A DNA stretch of 64,000 nt from Albifimbria verrucaria (lineage: Eukaryota; Ascomycota; Sordariomycetes; Hypocreales; Stachybotryaceae): NCBI GenBank assembly GCA_020081605.1, contig JAHREC010000018.1, positions 558,001-622,000 of the forward strand. The letters are read 5' to 3'. The position numbers were made by a program, and so were the translations under genes. Below, piece by piece: positions 34,008 to 45,582 of the stretch (positions within the stretch are counted from its first letter, which is position 1; every line of letters starts with the position of its first letter). Below the pieces are notes generated by a model that searched no databases, was not told the DNA's origin, and worked only from the letters and a program-made list of their open reading frames with translations.

Positions 34008-34715
34008 ATGCGATCATTCCTTACATTTGCATCTCTAGTTGGCCTTGCTTTGGCCCTTCCTCAATTTGAACCCGAACCGACGCGTCCTCCCGAATTTGAA
34101 CCCGAACCGACGCGTCCTCCCGGTAGTCTCGTTCCATTTAAACTTGTTGCTCGGAGCTCTCATACTCCAATTGACACCAAATACTTCAACGCTGCTCTCA
34201 GCAATCTATACATCAACTTGCCGCGCAACAACGCATTGTGCGCTAGGGGCGAGAATCCCGACTTGGCATTCTTCTACCTTATTGGTGATTGGCTCTATAC
34301 CTGGACTACCAGAAATCCGGTTCAGATATTCTGGGTCGACCGCTCTGTTACTGGTGGGCACATTTACTCCTCACTTCTGTATCATTCTCTTCTGACATGC
34401 TTTCAAGGCCAAGGAAAAGTTGGGTATTTGACTGAAGATCATTGGATTCCACCTGCTGCTGAATTCAGTGGCTGGGCCATTGATGCGGATGGTGATCTGA
34501 CCTTTAACGGAGCCGGCTTCATTGCCTGTCCCGACAACCTAAATGGATTGTGGAGCGTGTGGGTTGATATTGGTGTTGCGCAGCCTGGTGGCAATCAAGG
34601 ATGTGTTGCTGTTTCTGGCCGCCAGCAGGTAGATCGACTGGGTCTCAGCTGCACCTACAGCGTGAATAGGACATTGTGGGAAATTGAACGGCCCATCGCT
34701 AAGGATAGGTTGTAG
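34008..34715 (+). CDS. Secreted PhiA-like cell-wall protein
   Basis: Exons 34008-34353 and 34408-34715, with an intron at 34354-34407. The intron is 54 bases, so the unspliced frame also stays open. Removing it joins WVDRSVTG to QGKVGYLT, the register seen in Aspergillus PhiA relatives, and leaves 217 residues. A signal peptide ends after LALALP. The mature start has a duplicated ten-residue Pro/Glu block (EFEPEPTRPP twice). Then come PIDTKYFNAALSNLYINL, WAIDADGDLTFNGAGFIACP, SVWVDIGVAQPGGNQGC and a final SCTYSV. PhiA family proteins are abundant wall or surface proteins linked to conidiation and wall integrity. The precise role here is inferred. Confidence 0.85.
   Translation: MRSFLTFASLVGLALALPQFEPEPTRPPEFEPEPTRPPGSLVPFKLVARSSHTPIDTKYFNAALSNLYINLPRNNALCARGENPDLAFFYLIGDWLYTWTTRNPVQIFWVDRSVTGGHIYSSLLYHSLLTCFQGQGKVGYLTEDHWIPPAAEFSGWAIDADGDLTFNGAGFIACPDNLNGLWSVWVDIGVAQPGGNQGCVAVSGRQQVDRLGLSCTYSVNRTLWEIERPIAKDRL
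34063..34122 (+). repeat. Perfect 30-base tandem duplication inside the PhiA-like gene
   Basis: Bases 34063-34092 and 34093-34122 are identical and start AATTTGAACCCGAACCGACG. They encode two copies of a ten-residue acidic/proline block right after the signal peptide. The identity points to a recent event. Confidence 0.95.
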
Positions 34716-35151
34716 ATTGAATTATCAAATATTTCAGCGTGAAATAATATTTCCCATTTACAAAATTCGGCGTTGCTTGGATCGAATGCATCCAACATCG
34801 ACCACCTGTCCAGCTCAGGCACAGCATGTTCAGTTTCGAGTGTCTTATATTTGCGTATTAAATTCGATAGTGCTTTATGTTCTTAATTAGCTATGACAGG
34901 TAGTTTCATCTACGATTCGTGTTTTGATGTTCTTCTGCGGACGGATCAAGCCCGAAGCATCGGAAGGATTGCATCCCAATCGGAAGACGGCCGTTCGGAG
35001 GTTTTGCACCATAAACGGAAACGACTGACCCAGTCGATACCTGACTATGATAATACGTATTACTTTACCGCATTCTTGATTCAAACACTCTGCAACTCTT
35101 CATTGATCATCGTTTGAATCTTCCTTCACATTTCGATATTGCCAAACAAAC
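34716..35151. other. Intergenic region
   Basis: AT-rich 3' flank of the PhiA-like gene and promoter of the aldo-keto reductase gene. I see no further feature. Confidence 0.5.
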
Positions 35152-36310
35152 ATGGCGCCCGTGTTGTATCCACCACCAGACACGGCTCTGGCCAGGCACC
35201 GCCAGCTTGGTCCGGCAGCCTCAGTCCGCGTCTCACCTTTATGTCTTGGCACAATGACGTTTGGCGAGAAAAAGAAAAATGTATATGGAGAGTGTACAAG
35301 AGAGAAGCTTTTTCTATACTGGATGACTTTTATGCTCAAGGTGGAAATTTTATTGATACCGCCAATGGTTATCACTTTGGTGAATCTGAACAGTGGCTAG
35401 GCGAATGGATGGCTTCGAGGGGCAACCGAGACGACATTGTTCTTGCAACCAAGTACACGACTGGCTACAGGCTTGATGAGAGGCACGTTCTCCAGTCGAA
35501 TTATGGCGGGAATGGAACCAAGTCCATGAAGATCGCCCTGGAAGCGTCATTAAAGAATCTACAAACCTCTTATGTCGATATCTTCTACCTCCACTGGTTT
35601 GATTATACAGCTTCAGTCGAGGAAATCATGCAATCCCTCAACGATCTGGTCCGAGCAGGCAAAGTTCACTACCTTGGCGTTTCCGACACGCCGGCTTGGA
35701 TTGTTGCCAAGGCTAACCAGTACGCTCGGATGGCCAACCTACGTCCTTTTGTGGTGTACCAAGGAATGTGGAATGCTTCGATGCGCGACTTTGAACGCGA
35801 CATTATTCCCATGTGCATCAGTGAGGGAATGGGCATAGCTCCGTACGGTGTCCTTGGCCAGGGTCGCTTCCAGACTGAGAAAGACTTCGAGGAACGTGAG
35901 AGAGAAAATCCAGGTCGCAAGGCCATGAAAGTGTCTGAACATGACAAAAAGTATCGAAGGCTTTGGAAGAGTTATCTCGCAAGAAGGGCGTCAATCTGCT
36001 AGACGTAGCGTTAGCATATATTCGACAGAAAGCACCGTACGTATTCCCTATTGTGGGCGGGCGTAAATTAGAACATATCAAGGGCAGCATTGCTGCCTTG
36101 GATGTGTGGCTAAGCGATGAAGAGATGAAGGAAGTCGAGGCCTCTTATGAATTCGACCCAGGCTTTCCTCATACGTTCCTTAGCGGTACAATGTTCAACG
36201 AGGAGACGCATCGAGGCGCGGCAAAGCCAGCAGATGTCTGGCTTACAAAGGCTTTGGGTAACTTTGACTGGGTTGAAGAACCAAAACCTATCAAACCAAG
36301 AAACTACTAA
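35152..36310 (+). CDS. Aldo-keto reductase (AAD-like)
   Basis: One exon with two missing bases, giving 386 residues when corrected. Family signs in order: RVSPLCLGTMTFGE, GNFIDTANGYHFGESE with the catalytic Asp and Tyr, IVLATKYTTGY with the Lys, DIFYLHWFDY with the His, then KVHYLGVSDTPAW and GMGIAPYGVLGQGRF. The NADPH-binding end is FPIVGGRKLEHIKGSIAAL. The size and motifs match fungal aryl-alcohol dehydrogenase or norsolorinic-acid-reductase-like AKRs. One base is missing near 35302-35307 and one in or beside the A run 35946-35950. The neighbours are a short-chain dehydrogenase and a Zn2Cys6 regulator. The natural substrate is unknown. Confidence 0.88.
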
Positions 36311-36554
36311 GAAAAGCCATTTTTATTCATCGAGCTTACGTGTGGAGTGGTCTTATAGTTGTCGTATCTGGTGAGACTAGGAATAGCACAGGTATCGAAA
36401 GAATTGCACAATGACTCAGCCATTACTATACTTCCAGCTTGATTAATAGTTTATTTGGTTAAGTATGCTCTGTAAAACTGCTCCCATCTCTATACATCCT
36501 AAGGTACACCACTTGCAACAAGTGGATAAGAGTATGCCTTGCCGATCGACTTGT

Positions 36555-37382
36555 TTATTCAAGCTCGAACGTCTTCGTAAAATGCTCCCACTTGGCATCG
36601 GACGCGGCAAGCTTCTCAGAAGCCTCCTTCGCCAGGCCAACTGTCTCGGGACCTAGGAGCAATCGCAGAGGAGGGTTTTCCACTTTCGAAACCCGAATAA
36701 TTCCTTGAGACACCTTCTTGGGGTCGCTCGCAAAGTCCATGAACTTAGCACGAAGTCCTAAGAATTTGCCCACGGTTTGTTGATAAGGCTCGCTGATTTG
36801 CTCGAGTTCCATGGATGGACCTGCCCAGTCTGTTGCCATGGCACCAGGCTCGAGGACAGTAAGCTTTATTCCGAAAGGTGAAATCTCCTTCTCCAAGACT
36901 GCTGCCAGACCTCCAATGGCCCATTTGGCGCTCTGGTATCCGGAGAGACCAGGAGAGCCAACTCTGCCGCCAACTGATGAGACCTGGATGATGTGTCCAG
37001 ATCCTTGTTCGCGCAGAATAGGAAGGACAGCCTTGGTAACCCAGACAGTGCCGAAGAGGTTGGTGTCGACTTGACGCTTGAATGATTCAACTGACATATC
37101 TTCAAGAGAGCCCGTCACGGCAAATCCAGCATTGTTCACCACGATGTCGATGCGGCCAAAGAACTTGTGGCCCTCGGCGACAACTTTGAACACTTGGTCG
37201 CTATCTGTTACATCAAGCGCGACAGTGTAAATGCGCTCCTGGCCATACTTTTCAACAAGTGGCTTGAGGGCATCGGGGTTGCGGGCGGTAGCAATAACAT
37301 TGTCGCCAGATTCCAGAACGGCCTCCACGAGGGATCGGCCAAGGCCACGAGAAGTAGCAGTGATGAACCAGATTCTTGCCAT
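36555..37382 (-). CDS. Short-chain dehydrogenase/reductase, classical type
   Basis: An intact 275-codon frame starting at the ATG at 37382. The NADP-binding motif is TATSRGLGR (residues 8-16), in which the first Gly of TGxxxGxG is Ala. NNAG is at 83-86, the catalytic Ser at about 135-136 (QVSSVGG), and YQSAK gives Tyr149 and Lys153. The C-terminal part (LEPGAMATDWAGPSME) is typical of the fungal group of oxidoreductases close to YusZ/3-oxoacyl reductase-like SDRs. The gene is divergent from the Zn2Cys6 regulator, with 464 bases between the starts. Substrate is unknown. Confidence 0.92.
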   Translation of the reverse strand: MARIWFITATSRGLGRSLVEAVLESGDNVIATARNPDALKPLVEKYGQERIYTVALDVTDSDQVFKVVAEGHKFFGRIDIVVNNAGFAVTGSLEDMSVESFKRQVDTNLFGTVWVTKAVLPILREQGSGHIIQVSSVGGRVGSPGLSGYQSAKWAIGGLAAVLEKEISPFGIKLTVLEPGAMATDWAGPSMELEQISEPYQQTVGKFLGLRAKFMDFASDPKKVSQGIIRVSKVENPPLRLLLGPETVGLAKEASEKLAASDAKWEHFTKTFELE

Positions 37383-37846
37383 TGTGAAGATGTTAGGATG
37401 TTATGGTGCTTTTGAGTTGAGTCAAGATTGGACAGTGATTGAAGAGTGTTGAGTGATTGTTGAGTGATTGATGAAGGCCAATCGACCTCAACACGTCGGC
37501 GCGAGGCATCTTTATAGAAAATTTGGTCGTTTTGAGTATAAGAACTGTTGTTCCCTTAAATCCGGTTTCTTGAATAGTTTTGGAATCAGAAGCTTTGCTC
37601 AAGCGGGCGCCACCCGCTCTCCTAGTTCTCACGCATCACGAAAACTACGAGCGGATTTTTTCCCGCTCACCCAACTCACAAGTTAGCTGAACTGTAGCAG
37701 GGGTTGGTTTACTAACAAATGCACACTGCCACGACACTCCACACTAATGCGCACTACCGGCGATTGGTCTGACCATATCTCCGTTGCTCGCATCTGCTGA
37801 CGACAACTCGTCTTACGGCTCTTGTTTCTTGCATCATGCTTGCGGC
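37383..37846. other. Shared promoter of SDR and Zn2Cys6 regulator
   Basis: A 464-base divergent intergenic stretch. It contains a short repeat of TTGAGTGATTG close to the SDR start (near 37449-37470). CGG half-sites, the usual Zn2Cys6 targets, occur singly, but I cannot point to a clear paired site. Confidence 0.4.
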
Positions 37847-39810
37847 ATGAGCAGGGCACGTCACCCCAGTCTACCCATGCAAAAGGCAACAAAGGCATCT
37901 GCCAGGATGGAAAAGTCACCCCGAGCGTGTGACCACTGCACCAAGTACAAGCGGCGATGTGACAAAGTATTACCCTCGTGTGGGCTCTGCACAAAGTGCG
38001 TCAATCCTACCTCAACACCAGCAATGGCACATATGCCAGAACAAGTTTAGTTAATCCGCTTAGGCTATGCCGGAGTTGCATTTACTCAAGCCAGCAACTA
38101 GAGAACCATGTTCTCCGACGTCGTGTGCACGAGTTGGAGGCTCTCATTGCCTCCAATGAAAGCGCATCCTCTCCAGACCTCTCAGCAGCGGGCTCCCCGT
38201 GGAGCATGTCTCAGCACCTAGGGACATCGTCTCTCAGATATCAAAAGTTTTTTCTTGATTCCGATCTCCAGGAACAGCTTGGCACATTGTCCTCGCCAGC
38301 GGCTACTAGCTCTATCCCTCAGCATGTTCTGAATGAGATTGGCGACTCAGCGCAAAGAAGAGGTATTGCTACGCAATACTTTGACAGTATACACCAATGG
38401 ATGCCAATTGTGAGCAAGGTAAAATGGGATCGTTTGTTGGCCAGCGACCTAGAGAACAATCTAGGAGCTGACCATGTATTTCTGCTCCTTTCAATGAAAC
38501 TCATTCAAAATGTTCCAGCGGATACATCGGGCGCGATGGCATGTCCTCTATACACCATGGCCAAAGAGTATGCGACAATAATTGAGATGGCAGGGCTTTA
38601 TACATTAGCGAAACTTCAAGGCAACCTGCTGATCACAATGTATGAGATGGGCCATGGCATCTTCCCTTCTGCATACCTGTCGCTAGGGAATTGTACAACG
38701 CTCGCAATTGCCCTAGGCATTCATAACGAAGCAGCTCCCCAGTTATTGGAGAAACCACGAAACCGAATAGAATGGGAAGAAAGGTTGCGCACTTGGTGGA
38801 TGATCCGGATCCTTGATCGGTTCGTCAATTTCCCGGACAACAAAGCCTTTGACTGACGAATGGTAGTTTCATAACAGCCGGAGGGGATCATCGGCCTTTG
38901 CTCACAGAGGATCCTAGTCCCAGCACTCATTTACCAGTGGATGACCAAGCTTGGGACCGAGGGGTGAGTGCGATCTCATTCTAAAATAGAAGGACTTTCT
39001 TAACAAAAAATGCTAGGATATGATCAGTCCAGACAGCATGCTCTTATCATCGGTAGAGGACATTTCCGCCAGTCCTTTTGCTCAGGTGGCCCAAGCAGCT
39101 CATCTCCTTGGAAAGGTAATCAGGCACTGTAACGCTTCATCTCATGACCTCGACGCTGTTAAGCAAAATATCGATCTTCTCTCACAAATCACAAATTCAT
39201 TACTGGCACTTTTAACCAAAAATGAAGACAGCAATCTGCGCTTTTGCAACGCAATAACCATTTGCTTCAGGTGAGACTACCTTTCCTGTCCCCTAAATAC
39301 TAGCTAGCGAAATACTTTTTCAAAATGCTAATGATGGCTCATCAAGTGCTCTCTTGAAACTTTACGATAATCACTCTTGTGACAGCTTTCTCAACAAGGA
39401 CCGAGAGAAGCTCAGTGCAGCTGAACTTGCCCTCCAACGTAAGATCACACAAGATAGCGTCCAAGGGCTCAAAGAAACTATCGCTCGAGTGGTGTCATTC
39501 CAACACATGATATCCTCAAGCTCAGCTTCTCAAGGGTCCTATCAACTTGCGCCATGGATAGCACATTGCTTTTATCGCTCCTCGGTTGCATTCACCTGGA
39601 TTGGGTCTGCCGTATCACTTCAGGATGGAAGCGAGTTCTTTGCGAAAAGCTCTTATGCATCAATGGTCTGACAAACTTGGGAACGCGCTGGAAAATTGCT
39701 CGTAAGTTGGCTCCTACCGATACATAGTTGACATTGACTTGACGGCTGTAGATGCATATCTGGAAGCATTAGCCATAGCAGAGGATGCTTTACAATCAGG
39801 CTTGTACTGA
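37847..39810 (+). CDS. Zn2Cys6 fungal transcription factor
   Basis: Exons 37847-37995, 38064-38819, 38867-38963, 39017-39270, 39347-39701 and 39752-39810. The zinc cluster reads RACDHCTKYKRRCDKVLPSC then CTKLC-RSC across the first intron. A coiled stretch (ENHVLRRRVHELEALI) follows. The fungal-specific TF domain runs through YFDSIHQWMPIVSKVKWDRL, LAIALGIHNEA, RLRTWWMIRILDRF and LPVDDQAWDRG. The intron 38820-38866 has a weak GTTCGT donor but gives the correct family sequence. One base is missing in exon five, probably between about 39560 and 39660, because the reading frame of the end (LGTRWKIAHAYLEAL) differs from that of the start. Corrected length is 556 residues. It may control the neighbouring oxidoreductases; that is inference. 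Confidence 0.78.
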
Positions 39811-40479
39811 TACCCAAAGCATCGGCTATGTTTCTATCCGGCGTCCTAATTCTCTTCTCCTGCTAATAGAGGATGTTGATCTGTTGGAACTATTATATGC
39901 ACCTAGCTCCTTGTGTTGACATTTGGAATTGATATGCATACACTACCACTAACCAAGCAAATGTTGCTAGTCCCAGAGGTATGATTTCCGAACAAGGCAG
40001 AATTACCTGAATCACTCCCGGTTGTCATTGTCTCAAGCATGATTAGCCCCGGCATGACTATCCCAAATTTTGCAAAATGTCTGTTCGTACCATCCTCATT
40101 TTAATCCTGTTAAATACGTTCTCAAGGGTAGTCCGTGGTTCCTACGAGGGATGCTGCTTTCAATCACATGCAAATATACCGCAGTCCTTACGGGGCAGGC
40201 TTGGCGGTTGAACCGCGACCGGATCAATGAAGTTTAGTCTTGCATACCACATACTGGCACCGTAGCTTCTCCACCAATTGACTTTGGCGTTATTTATTTC
40301 ATTGGTGAATTTCAACATCCTTGGTGTATCTCCAATGAGTGCCTTAGTAAGAGGCTCGGCTTCTGCATGCGGCATGGGGTCATCGTTACATGACGTTAGT
40401 CTCGAGCTTCCATCTTGATTTCTTGCAACAATCAAGTGAGCACTACAGTTTATCCCCGCAACGGGTACAATCAAGCAAC
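39811..40479. other. Intergenic region
   Basis: 3' flank of the regulator and promoter of the TenA-like gene. A leftward open frame at 40160-40531 overlaps the TenA start and has no family features. Nothing else is evident. Confidence 0.45.
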
Positions 40480-41225
40480 ATGGCGCAGCAAAACCTGACC
40501 GAGTACATTCTCTCCGTGGATTCCGCAGCATACACTCGCGCTACGCAAGCTCCCTTTCTTGCTGCCGCCGCCAAGGGACAAATCCCAAAGGAGACTCTTG
40601 GTCACTGGCTGGCTAATGATCGCATGTACATTCATGCCTACATCAGAGGTCTAGGGCGTCTCCTAGGCACTCTGCAGCTGCCGTCGAAAGCTGCAGACGC
40701 CACTGAATCCAATCGCGGAAAGCTTCTAGATTGGGCCATTGAAGCCCTCGCCAGCCTTCGACAGGAGGAGAAATTCTTTATACAAACAGCCTCGGAATAT
40801 GGACTGGCGATAGACCTAACCTCGGCAGATGGCAAGTTGGATGGTCTGCGTCGATTCGAGGCCATATTTGAGGACATTTCTGGCACGGAACACATGATCC
40901 TCCCTGGCTTGAAGCTGCCGTGGTTTTCTATGCCACCGAGAAGTGCTACCTCGATGCCTGGTCCTGGGCCAAGGAGCAGATGGAGCAGCATGAAAGCATC
41001 GGAGATGATGCCGACGGAGGCGCGCTGCGAGACAAATTCATTCCGCAATGGAGCAACGCGGAATTCGCCAAATTCGTCAACCGCTTGGGCGGCATCATTG
41101 ATGATACAGTCACCCAAGAGATCAAATTACACGGCGAGGGTGTAAGATCTACTATTCTCAAAAGGGCAGGAGCGGCGTGGAGCGAGGTGTTGGTAGCTGA
41201 AGAGGCATTTTGGCCAAAGGTCTAA
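40480..41225 (+). CDS. TenA/THI-4 (heme-oxygenase-fold) family protein
   Basis: Single exon from ATG 40480 to TAA 41225, with one base missing in CCC at 40902-40904. With that base the protein is 248 residues. Family signs are the helical N-terminus (ATQAPFLAAAAKGQIPKETL then WLANDRMYIHAYIRGLGRLL), the central EEKFFIQTASEYGL, and after the break LPWLEAAVVFYATEKCYLDA. The C-terminus is FVNRLGGIIDDTV. TenA proteins hydrolyse aminopyrimidines or thiamin in thiamin salvage; many fungal members have unknown activity. There is no signal peptide. It follows the Zn2Cys6 regulator on the same strand. Confidence 0.85.
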
Positions 41226-43936
41226 CTAACCCTTGCAGCTGCGAGCCTAGATATCATGCAGGGTATAGTCAGTTCTCAACACTAACGATGGATTCTATGT
41301 TGGGAAATGGCAGTGTCTTGTGGTCTTGAATGGATACAATCAGTGGTTTCGATGTGGAATAAGTCAGATTGATCCACTTACAATGTCCAGCGTCTTGTCC
41401 CATTCATGTGCCTGGGAAGGACTTAGCTTGTTTTTTACATCTCGATGTAATGTCTGACTTTGACAGTCAGGTCCTCCATATTTTTGCAAAGAAAGGTCGT
41501 GTTGTCGCCATCTTGAAGTAAGCTATGTTCTTCTACAAGCTTCGCATGAATGAGTTGCCATATTGCGAAACGCATTTCATATCACAGAGTTATAGGAATG
41601 CCATATTAGCCGAACGTGTGTCATCTCTAGCCGTTGCCAGCGTTCGTATGCCTTGAGAGAGAGTTTTTGATTATGTTTCGTATCGGGGCTTCAATCGATA
41701 TCGTCACCTTGGTCGTCTTGGTAATCTCAGTTTGAAACGTTTTGATAACCGTAAGTATTATTCATGCGAGAAATCCTATCCGTGTGTTGTCGACCAAATG
41801 TCAGATGGCCCAGCAAAACCGATCTCGCAAATGCGTCAGCACAGTCGGCAAGGAGCAGCTAGGTTTCGAAAGCATATTCTAATAGGTTTTACACTTTTTG
41901 CGCCTTACATACTAAAGTGCGTTTCAGCACTCAAGAAAGAACTCTGGAATTATGGAAAAGGAACATAGCGCTTACAGATTAAGTATCAAGTGATAGAGAA
42001 GTCCATGGGTTACGATTACTTTCCTGCGGCATAATGTATCCTTGAGATCCTGATGAGGCATAGCATGCGGACCTGATATACCGGTACATAATGCGCCACG
42101 CATGGAAATGGAAGTCGACGCCGTTCTGCATAGAACGGACTGTCAAGTACCGGTGCGTGTCGTCACTACATGCATACAGCTACATGCTGAAGTATTACGC
42201 AATTATTACCCAGCCCACTTTCATACTTTGGCCGAAACTAATGCAGGCTCTTGATATTGAAATATTACTTCCTCTTATTTCATCGTTGAAATAGTTACCA
42301 AAGAAAAACTCAACCTAAGATTGCCTTGGAATAAGGTCGAGGCTAGATACTAACATTCGACCGTCATTGGTATCGGTCAAGACTGCTGGACTAAGAACAG
42401 CAGACCATCCTTCTCGTCATGTGTGAAAGGGAGCTCCTTGTCCAGATTGGAGTAGTTTCTTTCCAGCATAATCCACTCGGAAAGACGGCCCGCATCTAAC
42501 ATCACGATGGATCTGCACGTGCCTTGAATTTGATCCAGATGCTTGGGCGCATTACTCGTGCCTGGGCAACCCCGGTTTGAACAGGCAACAGGGGCAAGTA
42601 CATGCCGATCTCTTGTTTGTGTTTCCAGACTGGAGCAGCGTTGGATTTTAGCAATATTCAGTATTGAGGCTATTGTATTGCCAAGATCTGATTTGCCTCT
42701 AAAGCTCCGATGCTTGAAGCCGGATCACCAACGCATCCTATCTTGTGTTACTTTGTCGTTATCTTTCACATCGCGACAGCCATTACATGGAAGATGCCTT
42801 GATTCTTCCGGCTAGCAATGGCGACGGCGTGTTCGACTGCAGTGTGAATGCACACAATCACACGACCTCAACTACATCATCGGGCTTAGAAATCAAAGCA
42901 AAGTCATGACGACGCCGTCTTTGTAAACCCCGAAATAGTCGGCCCTTCCAAGTTGTGCCCAGCGGTTCAGCCCCGACCGTTCTGGAAGAGGACCCCGGTT
43001 GGGTACCATTGAGAACTGTTGTCATTTTAGTGTCTACTTGAAACTATGGATCAATTCCTTGCCCATTTTTCATCCAATTTGTGGACATACGGGCCCTCCC
43101 GGCATTTCATATACTAGCCTCTGTTTCAGAACAATGAGAAGTTCAAGCACGACGCTCACGACACAGACAGAAAATTGTAGTTCGATGAAGAACGACTTTG
43201 CCACGACGAATGATCACGGGATGCCCTGGTCTAGAATTGATAATAGCACTTACTGCATATTCATAATGGGTCCTATGCCATGGGTGCCTTCTCACATTCA
43301 GCCCTGATCGGCATCATTCTCGACCCCATTTGGAACGACTGCCGATTCTGTTTCCCCTTTCGCTAGAAGACTAGGCGGCACGGCTCAGACTGACAAGATG
43401 CCGTCGACACGCTCAACCCGCGTGCCGACAGGCCAGTCGCAGCGCAATACCCCGTGGGGTGATGGGACGTGTGGACGCTGTTCCGGTTTGGGGCCCGTCC
43501 AGGGTGCGCCAAGCTCCGTGGCTGCAGATACCGTTTTAGGCTATCCGGAGCTTGTGCGCGAGGTATATTCGCCGTGACTGGCTGGGTAGATTAATCAATG
43601 CCATGGTTTGAGCCAACCGCTCGTGCCTGTCTTTGCGTCACACTGGTAGCCTCTTGTTTCTGGGGACGTTTCCTGGTGGGCCTCGGGGTGGGCAGAACCA
43701 AAAGGCCTGCAATCACGGACCACGTCTGGAGACCATGGCACAGCCCGTGACGATGGAGCTCTCGGCCAGTAAGCGCCGAGATTCTCTTAATCTGGATGGC
43801 CCGTCTCCTGTTCTCAATACTTTAAAGGGAGCCGTCTGTCTAGTCTTTGATTGAGATCGTCTCCTCAGTCAGGATCAACCTCAGCTCAACTCAAACTCCC
43901 ACCTCTACCATTCCATCAACTCCAAAATCCGCCAAA
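41226..43936. other. Gene-poor region upstream of the AA9 gene
   Basis: No frame longer than about 100 codons, and none recognisable. The first 1000 bases are AT-rich. From about 43300 the sequence becomes GC-rich and forms the AA9 promoter. Confidence 0.45.
43545..43731 (+). promoter_or_regulatory. Candidate Cre1/CreA site cluster in the AA9 promoter
   Basis: Three SYGGRG hexamers lie on the coding strand within 190 bases: CCGGAG at 43545-43550, CTGGGG at 43660-43665 and CTGGAG at 43726-43731. They sit 200-390 bases upstream of the AA9 start. Carbon-repressor binding is plausible for this enzyme class but not shown. Confidence 0.3.
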
Positions 43937-44891
43937 ATGAAGGGCTTCTTCGGTCTCGCTGCGATTCTGTCGCTTGCCGTCAACAACGCTTCGGCCCACT
44001 ACATCTTCAACAAGCTCGACATTGCCGGCGTCAAGGGTGGCGAGTACGAGGGCATCCGTCGCAACACCAACTACAACTCTCCCGTCATTGGTAGGTTCCT
44101 CAGTCAACTGTATGATTTTGTGTAGTTGAGGACTAACATGAATTGGATAGACCTCGCCTCCCCAACCTGAGGTGCAACGAGGGTGGTCTTGACGGATCAA
44201 AGACCACCGTCCGCTCTGCCAAGGCTGGTGACTCTTTCACCTTCTACACCGACGTTGTACGTAGCCTCGCTAAACAGTGCCTGTAACCAACTTCTAACCC
44301 GACTTCAAGGCCGTCTACCACCAGGGCCCCGTCTCTGTCTTCGTCTCCAAGGCTCCTGGCTCCGTCCAGTCCTACCAGGGTGACGGCACCTGGACCAAGA
44401 TTGCTGATCTTGGCCCTACCTTCAGCGGCAACGGTGCTACCTGGCCCCTGGCTCGTATGTCACTCTGATTGCATATCTGCTCAAGTCTGTATTCTGACAA
44501 TTCAACCAGAGTCCTACACCTTCAAGCTGCCGACTTGCCTTCCCGATGGCGAGTACCTGCTGAAGATCTCCCAGCTGGGCATCCACAACCCCTACCCCGG
44601 TGGCATTCCCCAGTTCTACACCTCTTGCGCCCAGATCAAGGTCACCGGCGGCAGCAACACCGGCAAGTTCAGCTCTTCGCTGAAGATTCCCGGAGCCTTC
44701 TCCGCCTCCGACCCCGGCTACACCGCCAACGTATGTGCAACGGCTTTTCCGTGTTTATCAGCGGATACTAACTCGTCTATAGATCTACAACGGCCTTACC
44801 TCCTACACCGTTCCCGGAGGCCCCGTCGTAAGTACTCACAAGTTCTACAGACGAATATCCTTTGACTAACAAATTTCAGTTCTCCTGCTAA
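43937..44891 (+). CDS. AA9 lytic polysaccharide monooxygenase
   Basis: Six exons: 43937-44090, 44151-44256, 44310-44455, 44511-44730, 44783-44827 and 44880-44891. The signal peptide ends NNASA, leaving His as the mature N-terminus ([11 protein letters not shown]), the first copper ligand. The second His is in [10 protein letters not shown] and the axial Tyr in QFYTSCAQI. Other marks are [37 protein letters not shown] and TVPGGPV. One base is missing in the C run 44160-44163; with it the protein is 227 residues and consists of the catalytic domain only. The enzyme cleaves cellulose or related glucans oxidatively and would act together with the GH7 enzyme 10.6 kb upstream. Confidence 0.93.
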
Positions 44892-45582
44892 ATGGCTGTC
44901 ATATATCGTCGAGGGAGCGCCGAGTCGACCACGCCCGAGTCAATTCTTCGTGTTCATATAGCGAGATGCAAAGGACTCCCGCTGGTTTGGGGTTGAGATT
45001 CATCGGTCCATTCATTTGCATCAAGCACAAATATTACCCTGTACATACATTTCACTTCCTAGCATTGAAGCATTTGACGAGCGACTTTCGTCCAGAGTTA
45101 CATACTTGCTCCTCTCCATTCTTCGTGATACATTGCAGTCAACCTATGTCATTGTCTAAAACGTTATCCATTTGCCCTTGAAAAGATTCGACAAGCTGTG
45201 GCAAAAACTCCTTTTCACCAAGACAGGCGTTGACTCATGCCGGATACAGGCCATTTTGATCGTCTATGTTTTGCAGGAACATGTTGGATTTCGTGCAATA
45301 TATTTGCAGATCCTCCAGATTAGGTGCCGGCTACCCGCTGATTACTCATTTGATCCTTGCCTATGCTTGAAAATGGATACACAACGGCTATAACTATCGA
45401 AAACCCAGAATCCAGACTCAACCCCGCCATAAGCGTCAGTTTGTTATGAGTCATAGTGAGGATAGATAGAGGATTGAGGGGAGGCAAAAAGTCTGATATG
45501 AAAGTTTAATGAAGTAGACATAAGCTTGCAATCTTTTTGGTGGATGGTGAGAATTACGCAAGTTAATTGAATTTGCATCAAC
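44892..45582. other. Intergenic region
   Basis: 3' flank of the AA9 gene and promoter of the Rei1-like gene. Only short frames are present, with no other features. Confidence 0.5.

Noticed and set aside
35152..41225. A secondary-metabolite gene cluster
   Set aside because: No polyketide synthase, peptide synthetase, terpene cyclase or P450 is present in the window.
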